Below are positions 12,221 through 17,416 of a DNA stretch of 17,416 nt, one piece after another; the first letter of the stretch is position 1; each line of letters begins with the position of its first letter. Under the pieces are notes generated by a model, which saw nothing but the letters and a program-made list of their open reading frames with translations, ran no database searches and was not told the DNA's origin. This DNA comes from Citrobacter freundii. GTDB taxonomy: Bacteria > Bacteroidota > Bacteroidia > Chitinophagales > Chitinophagaceae. The position numbers were made by a program, and so were the translations under genes. The stretch covers positions 1 to 17,416 of the forward strand of contig QFQQ01000101.1 of assembly GCA_003243445.1 (NCBI GenBank). Direction: 5' to 3'.

Positions 12221-12825
12221 ACCTCTTCAATCATTTGTTTTGCGAGTTCGTTTAAAGATTTAAATGATGTTTCATGTAGTGCGCGCCCGGCATCAAGGGC
12301 TTCGCCATAGCTTGTCTTAAAAGGTATAACCGTTTTCAGTACTTTGTAACCCCATGCTTTAATCGTTTCCTGAGCTTTTTCCCCCTGAGAAGGAGACGGA
12401 GATTTAGCTACAGCGAATACGATTTTGCTCTTATCAATCCCTTTTTTTATCAATTCGCGGGCTAGCTCGAGTGAAGGCTCAAGATCATCGATTGTCGTTC
12501 CTGTCGAGATAATTACCAGGTCTGATTCATCTGCTACGTCGAGCGATGTTGTCTCTGCAGCTGGACGGCCATCAATAATTAATAAATGGCAGCTGTCCTT
12601 CATTTTGACTGCTGTATCAACCCGACGGTAAAGAGCACAGTCAATTTGACTTAGTCCACTTTTTTCCCTTCGCTCAGTCCATTTGAATGATGTCTGTTGC
12701 TTTACATCCATATCAGCCAGATGAGTCTTCCATCCAGCCTCCGTAAATCCTACAGCCAGTGTTCTGGATTCGGTGCTTTTGGAACCACCACCCTTCTGAC
12801 CAATTACTGATATAACCTTACCCAT
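12199..12825 (-). CDS. parA: ParA/ParF-type partition ATPase with altered Walker A box
   Basis: The protein has 208 residues (ParF of TP228 has 206), lacking the N-terminal DNA-binding domain of larger ParA proteins, so it is type Ib. ATG is at 12825 with AGGA upstream. The deviant Walker A is KGGGSKST at residues 11-18. It keeps signature Lys11 and Lys16, but has Ser where KGGxGK(S/T)T usually has Gly. Asp40 in 'LADMD' is the A' aspartate, and the Walker B strand is 'LLIIDGRPA' with Asp85. Such ATPases form ATP-dependent nucleoid-bound gradients that separate sister plasmids with the ParG-like partner encoded next. The promoter (-10 TATAAT at 12861-12856) is overlapped by a palindrome at 12841-12857, implying autoregulation. 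Confidence 0.9.
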   Translation of the reverse strand: MGKVISVIGQKGGGSKSTESRTLAVGFTEAGWKTHLADMDVKQQTSFKWTERREKSGLSQIDCALYRRVDTAVKMKDSCHLLIIDGRPAAETTSLDVADESDLVIISTGTTIDDLEPSLELARELIKKGIDKSKIVFAVAKSPSPSQGEKAQETIKAWGYKVLKTVIPFKTSYGEALDAGRALHETSFKSLNELAKQMIEEVHDIINS

Positions 12826-12840
12826 GATATCATCCTTTCA

Positions 12841-12861
12841 TTAAATCATGATTTCATTATA
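12841..12861 (-). promoter_or_regulatory. parA promoter -10 and operator palindrome (copy 3)
   Basis: TTAAATCATGATTTCAT (12841-12857) contains the perfect palindrome AAATCATGATTT. It overlaps a perfect minus-strand TATAAT (12861-12856), about 30 bases before the parA start. No strong -35 is seen, which suits a repressed partition promoter. Confidence 0.65.
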
Positions 12862-12912
12862 AATGAGTTTGTGCAAATCAAACTATGACACAGAGTACTA
12901 TGCAATAACAAT

Positions 12913-13022
12913 ATGAAATCATGATTTAATGATATAAGGAAAACATGAACATCATAACTATGTGAAATTGTTCACGATAACCAGTCATTAAATAATGATT
13001 TAATGATTTAATGATTTAATGA
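12913..13022. repeat. Par-locus palindrome copy 4 and AATGATTT tandem array
   Basis: ATGAAATCATGATTTAATGA starts at 12913. At 12994-13022 AATGATTT repeats three full times and a part, preceded by TCATTAAAT at 12985-12993, giving a period-8 array. A small inverted repeat GTGAA/TTCAC lies at about 12962-12975. This is the divergent intergenic region between parA and the 428-residue gene and is the best candidate for the partition centromere. Confidence 0.7.
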
Positions 13023-13044
13023 CTAAAGGGAAAGGTGGGCAGGT

Positions 13045-14331
13045 ATGAATAATTTCACGGTCAAACTGTATTTTGATAGCAAGTCATCACCCCGATTATT
13101 TGGCGCAGATGAACAAGATTCGTCTTCGATACAGACTGAATTTCAACAAGCATTGAAGAAATCACGCGACTGTAACTCGTATGCTGTCTGTTTATGTACA
13201 GGCAGAGAACTACCGCTGGCTGTGAAGTTAAAAAATGAGAAGCATCATCTGGCACGCTTCCCTCTCACTGGCAATAAACATAAGGATGAGTGTCGTTTCT
13301 ATAGCCGCCTCTCACCTGAAGGTGCGCAAGGCACTTACAACAATGATGCGATCACTGAAAAGCCAGACGGCATTATCAACGTAAAGCTGGATTATGCTTT
13401 GCAGACAAAATCAGTATCTGATGATATTCCTGCAACCCCTCTGACTGGTGATGCTTCCCGTAAACGTAAAAGAGGCACAGTGTCTCTGTGCGGCCTAATG
13501 CACTTGCTCTGGGAAAATTCAGGATATAACCGATGGTTTCCAAAGATGGATGGAGTGAGGTCATCAACATTACTTGGCTTCCATCTTTGGACTCAAGCAT
13601 GTGAAATTGAAATTGGCAAAACACGATTGTCAAAGGTATTGCTTACGCCTGCAGTGACCGGTTCAAGAGATAGTGCTCGGAACAGTGGGGCTGTAGAATT
13701 CGCCAGGCAGAATAAATGCAGGATGGTAGTCGTGGCCGAACTGGCAAAATACTCTGATAAATACATCTCAGGGGTAAACCGTCTGCCTGTGAAGGATTTT
13801 GCAGGTATGCCTTTTCTTGGTCTTGATACCTCCAGATGGAATTCTGCCATTGAGAGATTTCCACATGAATTCAGTGGCTGGAAAAATGGATATAAAATTT
13901 TCATCATTGCTCTGACAGATGTGCCCAGCGCTAAGTCAGCTCAGGTTCGCCAGCTTGCCATGATGATGACGAGTGAGCGCTTTATACCGCTTGATTCGCA
14001 ATATGAAGGCACGATGGAACAAAAATTATACGAGTTACAGCGGTCCTTTTTTAAACCACTAAGATATGACTCTTCCGAGATGGAGTTTCATCCCGACTTT
14101 TGTCTGCTCGATGTGCAGTCTCAAAATCATATGCCTTTCCCGATTGAGGTGTGGGGGATGAAAGCCGATGCTTACATTGCTCATCGGCGCGAGAAAGAAA
14201 GATGGTACAACCGTGAATTTGGTGAGAAAGGATGGTGGTCCTGGGACGCAACCATAAGCGATAAGTTGGCTATTGATTCATCCTTCCCATCAAAGAAAAT
14301 ATCTGGCTACACTAACTTAATGAAAGAATGA
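13045..14331 (+). CDS. DUF1173-like protein of unknown function
   Basis: The protein has 428 residues with ATG at 13045 and AAAGGTGG upstream. The N-terminal pattern is 'CLCTGRELPLAV' at residues 49-60, 'HLARFPLTGNKHKDECRFY' at 68-86, then a spacer with basic 'RKRKRG', and 'LMHLLWENSGYNRW'. This order (CxC, HLARxPxTG, HxxxC) is what I associate with DUF1173 proteins of plasmids and integrative elements. Cys49, Cys51, His79 and Cys83 could bind zinc. The remainder mixes beta and helical segments and ends 'SGYTNLMKE'. No function is established. It is transcribed away from the ParA gene across the shared array, and its stop codon lies inside a second 8-bp tandem array, so it may belong to the partition module or be regulated by it. 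Confidence 0.7.
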   Translation: MNNFTVKLYFDSKSSPRLFGADEQDSSSIQTEFQQALKKSRDCNSYAVCLCTGRELPLAVKLKNEKHHLARFPLTGNKHKDECRFYSRLSPEGAQGTYNNDAITEKPDGIINVKLDYALQTKSVSDDIPATPLTGDASRKRKRGTVSLCGLMHLLWENSGYNRWFPKMDGVRSSTLLGFHLWTQACEIEIGKTRLSKVLLTPAVTGSRDSARNSGAVEFARQNKCRMVVVAELAKYSDKYISGVNRLPVKDFAGMPFLGLDTSRWNSAIERFPHEFSGWKNGYKIFIIALTDVPSAKSAQVRQLAMMMTSERFIPLDSQYEGTMEQKLYELQRSFFKPLRYDSSEMEFHPDFCLLDVQSQNHMPFPIEVWGMKADAYIAHRREKERWYNREFGEKGWWSWDATISDKLAIDSSFPSKKISGYTNLMKE

Positions 14332-14398
14332 AAGAATGAAAGAATGAAAGAATGAAAGAATGAAAGAATGAAAGAATGAAAGAATGAAATCATGATTT
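14320..14398. repeat. ATGAAAGA tandem array (8 copies) merging into the par palindrome
   Basis: Eight perfect copies of ATGAAAGA run from 14320 to 14383, then change at 14384 to ATGAAATCATGATTT, the palindrome seen across the ParA locus. The array begins within the last codons of the 428-residue gene. Its stop codon TGA at 14329-14331 is made by the second unit, so changes in copy number would not alter the protein. Confidence 0.92.
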
Positions 14399-14462
14399 TG
14401 TATTGTTTTTTAATGACCTTCTCTTTATAAGAAGGCCTGATACTTCCAATGCAACAAAGCTT

Positions 14463-14771
14463 TCAAATTGTTGTACGCATGATGAAATACTTTCCCGGGC
14501 CGGTCTTAATGATGTTGATCATCGAGCCATCCTTGTTTACACCAACACACTGAAAACTATGTCTCTCGTAGCCATTGTCGTAGATGGTTTTTCCTTGCTC
14601 TAGCTTCACAATCCCGTTATCGATACAGGAAACGACCTCATTTTTTAACGAAATATCGTCGTTTTCATTTTCATTTAAGCACTCGCTGTAATATGAATGA
14701 ATTTCTTCCGGATAGGTATTGTCGTCGTGAAAAGACAGAGCTATTGTTCGTTTTGGGTCAGATATTTTTTT
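14463..14771 (-). pseudogene. Orphan 102-codon frame without start codon, in +1 frame of resD
   Basis: An open frame of 102 codons runs from just after a TGA (14774-14772) to TGA at 14465-14463. It has no ATG, GTG or TTG before its only internal ATG at codon 84 (GTG occurs once, mid-frame). Its translation looks protein-like: 'HDDNTYPEEIHSYYSECLNE', 'NGIVKLEQGKTIYDNGYERH', and a C-terminal 'NIIKTGPGKYFIMRTTI'. DNA here is AT-rich, where a 300-base chance frame is uncommon. It either is the C-terminal remnant of a lost gene (a secreted-toxin tip is one possibility) or is reached from resD by slippage at the eight-A run 14764-14771. I do not recognise the family. The rest of 14332-14757 has nothing else. 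Confidence 0.45.
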
Positions 14772-15540
14772 TCAACATGGCCACCGCATCAGCTTCCGGC
14801 ATCTGGAACTGAACCCTGTGGCGTGCAGCCACATCGAGTGCAAACACCTTCGTGTACACTTCCGTCGAGCTTATCGACTTATGTCCCATCAGGCTCTGCA
14901 GCACCTTCAGCGGAATACCATTGTACAGCATATGCATGGCATAGGAATGCCGGAAAGTATGTGGCGTCACCGGGACGGAGAACGTCACGCCATCGGCTGC
15001 CGCGGCATCTACCGCTTCATTCAGCCAGGTACGCACTGTGCGGTCGGTAATTTCCCAGATACGTGCCTTCTCCATTCTGCCGGTACGTTTATTGCGACGC
15101 TCGAGCGGGATTTTCAGCGTGGCCACCATCATCTCCAGCTGGCTGACGTACTGTTTATCTGAAAGCGGCACCAGACGATGCGCCTGATTGCCGGCAGGCA
15201 TTCTTCCGGCTGTTCTGGCCGCCTTTTCCGCTCTCTGTTTCAGGGTTGCCAGCTGCACAAACGAATAGGGCGGAGCCAGCGAAAAATCAGCCCGCGTCAA
15301 GGCCAGCGCTTCATTGATCCGTGCGCCGGTATTCCACAGAGTGGCCAGCAGCATTTTGCGGTGCAGATCCGGCACGTAATGGAGCAGGGCGCTCACTTCC
15401 GGCGCCAGCAGATACTTCGGCAGTTCGTCCTGGACGATCGCCATCTGACGCAGGGCCAGAGCGGCCGGATAATCGATGGCCACGGGTAGCAGGATTTTTT
15501 CCTGGGCGTAAACCTGTCCGGGAATAGAAGGGTAATTCAT
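14758..15540 (-). CDS. resD: ResD-type tyrosine recombinase (plasmid multimer resolvase)
   Basis: The protein has 260 residues (F ResD, also called protein D, has 268) with ATG at 15540 and GAGG upstream. The start overlaps the stop of the preceding gene (ATGA). Catalytic residues of the tyrosine recombinase family are visible: Arg74 in 'NTGARINEAL', His194 and Arg197 in 'TPHTFRHSYAMHML', His220 in 'LMGHKS', and nucleophile Tyr229 in 'TEVYTKVFALD'. It resolves plasmid multimers at a specific site to keep the plasmid inheritable. The C-terminus ends in 'VAMLKKNI', encoded in part by a run of eight A residues immediately before the stop. In F the target rfsF lies upstream. A candidate here is the inverted repeat at 17241-17291. 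Confidence 0.95.
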   Translation of the reverse strand: MNYPSIPGQVYAQEKILLPVAIDYPAALALRQMAIVQDELPKYLLAPEVSALLHYVPDLHRKMLLATLWNTGARINEALALTRADFSLAPPYSFVQLATLKQRAEKAARTAGRMPAGNQAHRLVPLSDKQYVSQLEMMVATLKIPLERRNKRTGRMEKARIWEITDRTVRTWLNEAVDAAAADGVTFSVPVTPHTFRHSYAMHMLYNGIPLKVLQSLMGHKSISSTEVYTKVFALDVAARHRVQFQMPEADAVAMLKKNI

Positions 15541-15959
15541 GATACCTCGGGTGTTTCATCACTTTCTGGTGAAAACGTCTGGCACTCCACGGAGCCATGA
15601 AAAGAGTGGAACTCATCCAGCGTAACCAGCACGCGACGACCACTCTTCCGGGGAAACATTCTCCGCATCTCAGGGGTAAGCTGGTTACGTTCCCATCCGT
15701 AAGGAAAGATAATGCTGTAGTCACTTCTCTCAGGGAAAATATCAGGGCCTGCGACGATACGAGCTACTTCCTGATTCAGACGCTCTCCACGCCAGCCATA
15801 AGCTGCCAGCCGTTTGCGGATACGACCGATCGGAAAACGTTTATCAGAGTGACGGGGAAAGGTCATTTTCCCGTCCTCACCTCGTATGAGGCCAAACATA
15901 TCCAGCGACTGCCGGCAGAATATTTTTCGACCGAGAAAATACCCACTCATTTTTTCCAT
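15537..15959 (-). CDS. 140-residue protein of unknown function, coupled to resD
   Basis: ATG is at 15959 with GGGAG upstream. The stop overlaps the resD start (ATGA), so the two are translationally coupled. The sequence is rich in arginine and aromatic residues: 'MSGYFLGRKIFCRQSLDMFGLI', 'FPIGRIRKRLAAYGWRGERLNQEVARI', 'SDYSIIFPYGWERNQLTPEMRRMF'. The tail is acidic and follows 'GSVECQTFSPES'. A basic helix near residues 45-65 could contact DNA. No membrane segment or signal is visible. I do not recognise the family. Coupling to a resolvase suggests an accessory factor in multimer resolution or an unrelated gene under shared control. Confidence 0.75.
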   Translation of the reverse strand: MEKMSGYFLGRKIFCRQSLDMFGLIRGEDGKMTFPRHSDKRFPIGRIRKRLAAYGWRGERLNQEVARIVAGPDIFPERSDYSIIFPYGWERNQLTPEMRRMFPRKSGRRVLVTLDEFHSFHGSVECQTFSPESDETPEVS

Positions 15960-16005
15960 TACAGACTCCCGGAGTAATCATTTTATCAAAGTAAGTTACG
16001 CAGAC

Positions 16006-16425
16006 TCACAATCGAATTTTTCCAGATGCAGGAACAAGCTCATCCAGAGTGCTGGCACAAACTTCCGTCAAAATGACTTCCTCATGCTTAGCAATGATTT
16101 CGCTGACAGGAACCGAGCCTTCGAGCGTCCGGGTGTTCCTTGGGGGAGTTACAAAAATCCAGTCACCTGACATCTGAGCTCCAGCAACATTATCCTCATC
16201 GTCGCATTCTGATGGTTGCCATTCCCCGACTTCCTGTCCTTTATCATTGAGTAATACCGTGATGGTATCTCCACAACCTGAGGGCGAGTGCCGCATAGAA
16301 ATATCGCCATACTCAGTCTCTAACTGGTGTGCAATCCCCCTGAGCTGGTCGAGCATTCCCATATCCACATTTAACAGGTTATTGTTGTCATCTTCTGCTT
16401 CGTTATCTCGCTGCAAATCATCCAT
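16006..16425 (-). CDS. 139-residue acidic protein of unknown function
   Basis: ATG is at 16425 with GGGGGGAT upstream. The N-terminus is strikingly acidic (MDDLQRDNEAEDDNNN), followed by a helix 'MGMLDQLRGIAHQLETEYG', a beta-like stretch 'DTITVLLNDKGQEVGEW', and a C-terminal 'PVSEIIAKHEEVILTEVCASTLDELVPASGKIRL'. It is cytoplasmic by appearance. It is the first gene of a probable minus-strand unit with the 140-residue gene (46-base gap) and resD. I do not recognise the family. It occupies the position beside resD where F carries ccdAB, but it shows no likeness to either Ccd protein. Confidence 0.7.
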   Translation of the reverse strand: MDDLQRDNEAEDDNNNLLNVDMGMLDQLRGIAHQLETEYGDISMRHSPSGCGDTITVLLNDKGQEVGEWQPSECDDEDNVAGAQMSGDWIFVTPPRNTRTLEGSVPVSEIIAKHEEVILTEVCASTLDELVPASGKIRL

Positions 16426-16608
16426 TAATATCCCCCCGCTTATCCGGATATCAGAATCAAAATTTTTCCATTCCCGGTGTTTATTTATTGTTGAGAAATC
16501 CCGTCCTGCCCGACCTTCAGGGTGGACATGTTGTTTGTACTGGCGTGAAAGAAAGCGTTCTCATGTCAAACGGCTTCTTGCCTGCAGGCCTCAGCGTTTT
16601 TGCTGCAG

Positions 16609-16713
16609 TCATGTCAAAAAAGCGAGAGCCAGAACAAACAGCAGCGTCAGTATCTTGTCCTGCGTGGACAGTCCCAAAAACATCTGGATGATTCTCAGTA
16701 ATAACTCACACAT
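16609..16713 (-). CDS. Possible small hydrophobic membrane peptide (34 residues)
   Basis: The frame begins MCELLLRIIQMFLGL and ends in a hydrophobic stretch 'ILTLLFVLALAFLT', enough for one membrane-spanning helix. GAGGGG lies 11 bases before this ATG, a loose ribosome site. A GTG at 16833 in the same frame would make 74 residues but has no ribosome site. Size and hydrophobicity resemble type I toxin peptides, yet I see no matching Hok, Ldr, Ibs or TisB sequence and no demonstrated antisense RNA. Treat as tentative. Confidence 0.3.
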   Translation of the reverse strand: MCELLLRIIQMFLGLSTQDKILTLLFVLALAFLT

Positions 16714-16930
16714 ATCAACAAGCCCCTCATGATTCAGAATCTTTGAGGTCCGATAGTAAGGAGTTTGTACTTTGCGTATTTTGTAAAGTCCGGTAATGCC
16801 TCTGTCGAAGACTGAGCGCGCTTCCCCTGACACCGAATGAAACCATCACTCAGAGTAATCACACTCCCCGGCATAATATTTTGCCACGACCATCCTTTTC
16901 GCACGGTGCTGACTCTGTCCGGACATTTCT

Positions 16931-17089
16931 GTGTTAATTGATGCCGGCATTATCACCCTGAGTGACAGTACCGGGCGCATTCAGAATTTTCCCGACGCTC
17001 TTAGGAATTTTCTCACACCTGTAACACGGGTGATGATAACCATTGATGTAGTCCCTTACGAATATCATAACTCAGGTGATAATAAGTAG
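16931..17089 (+). pseudogene. Possible small gene or gene remnant (52 codons, GTG start)
   Basis: A + strand frame from GTG 16931 to TAG 17087-17089 encodes 'MLIDAGIITLSDSTGRIQNF' and continues with 'PDALRNFLTPVTRVMITIDV' and 'VPYEYHNSGDNK', which reads like genuine protein sequence. The frame is closed by TGA at 16910-16912, and no good ribosome site precedes the GTG. I do not recognise it. It may be a C-terminal fragment of an older gene. The rest of 16834-17416 holds only the inverted repeat at 17241-17291 and weak frames. Confidence 0.3.
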
Positions 17090-17240
17090 ACGTATAACTA
17101 CTGAGTTAAATTACCGGATGGCTGTTTTCGGGTGATCCGATTTTTTGCCTATTCACGACTTTCCGGAAGTGTACCACGGTCAGGGAATAAGCGAAGCGGT
17201 CTTTTCCGCCCCTGAGAACCTGGTCAGATAAAGAGGAATT

Positions 17241-17291
17241 AACACAACATATAGAAGATAATTCCGCTGATAGAGTGGCATATGTTGTGTT
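17241..17291. repeat. Perfect 12-bp inverted repeat, possible recombination or fork-arrest site
   Basis: AACACAACATAT (17241-17252) and ATATGTTGTGTT (17280-17291) are exact reverse complements separated by 27 bases, extended outward by AGGAA and TTCCT with a two-base offset. It lies upstream of the resD unit, roughly where F keeps rfsF relative to resD. The arm core ATGTTGT also occurs in Tus/Ter sites, but the rest of the Ter consensus does not match. Function is not established. Confidence 0.5.
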
Positions 17292-17416
17292 TCCTGGCCG
17301 CAGTGCGCCGGCGTGTGGAGGAAAGATCCGAGACTGCCTTTTTTCGGATCCCGGATGACAAAACGCATGATATTTCCTGTAAATGCAATTATTCATAACA
17401 TTTATATTCATATATG

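Noticed and set aside
14320..14383. CRISPR array
   Set aside because: The 8-bp units are directly adjacent, with no spacers. It is a simple tandem repeat.
14403..14603. A 66-codon + strand frame after the ATGAAAGA array
   Set aside because: It is antisense to the more protein-like 102-codon minus-strand frame and has no ribosome site.
15311..15724. A 137-codon minus-strand frame inside resD and its upstream neighbour
   Set aside because: It is out of frame with resD, whose catalytic residues are all present, and is arginine- and proline-rich as expected of a shadow of GC-rich coding DNA.
17106..17411. A 101-codon minus-strand frame at the right end
   Set aside because: It crosses the inverted repeat at 17241-17291, has no ribosome site I can see, and shows no recognisable family. 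It may be chance.
1..17416. Insertion sequences, transposases or antibiotic resistance genes
   Set aside because: I found no transposase motif, no terminal inverted repeat pair with target duplication, and no resistance gene in any frame.
1..17416. tRNA or rRNA genes
   Set aside because: No cloverleaf-like sequence with the conserved GTTCGA-type T loop and no rRNA segment was recognised.

Overview
The window looks like part of a large conjugative IncF-type plasmid of an enterobacterium (Klebsiella, Enterobacter, Escherichia or a relative). The evidence is a RepFIA-type replicon (RepE with iterons on both sides), a ParM/ParR (StbAB) operon, a plasmid umuDC pair, a ResD-type resolvase, and a block of GC-rich leading-region genes (klcA/ardB, two DUF1380 genes, an orphan DNA methyltransferase, a DUF1281/Api92-type gene). 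I cannot assign the host species from sequence alone.

Layout. (1) 1-281: an intergenic or partial stretch with a 12-copy hexanucleotide repeat. (2) 282-6088: a train of minus-strand genes, most with strong Shine-Dalgarno sites. GC-rich hairpins sit at most of the larger gene junctions, and three long foldable intergenic elements (about 1834-2070, 4441-4680, 6130-6370) lie immediately upstream of klcA, the methyltransferase and the DUF1281 gene. The two right-hand elements are diverged copies of one another with compensatory base changes in their closing stem. This is what single-stranded promoters of the F plasmid Frpo type would look like. If so, the + strand is the transferred strand, oriT lies to the left of the window, and these genes are expressed early in the recipient. 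(3) 6558-8420: the type II partition operon parM-parR plus a third small gene, with a candidate parC centromere at 8223-8420. (4) 8479-10210: LexA-controlled umuDC. (5) 10233-11700: the RepFIA origin with two DnaA boxes, an AT-rich tract and four iterons, then the repE operator, repE, and eight reversed iterons (incC-like). (6) 11911-14398: a second partition locus of ParF/ParG type with an unusual Walker A box, plus a divergent DUF1173-type gene. The locus is threaded with variants of one palindrome (core AAATCATGATTT) and two 8-bp tandem arrays. (7) 14463-16425: resD with two upstream genes of unknown function, and downstream an orphan 102-codon frame with no start codon, in the +1 frame of resD at an eight-A run. 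(8) 16426-17416: mostly non-coding or degenerate DNA with a small hydrophobic ORF and a perfect 12-bp inverted repeat.

Together the window carries the survival functions of a low-copy plasmid: establishment and defence evasion on entry (leading region), replication control (RepE and iterons), two segregation systems, multimer resolution (ResD) and SOS mutagenesis. Relative to classical F, the sopABC and ccdAB positions beside repE and resD appear to be occupied by other genes. That comparison is from memory of F, not from an alignment.
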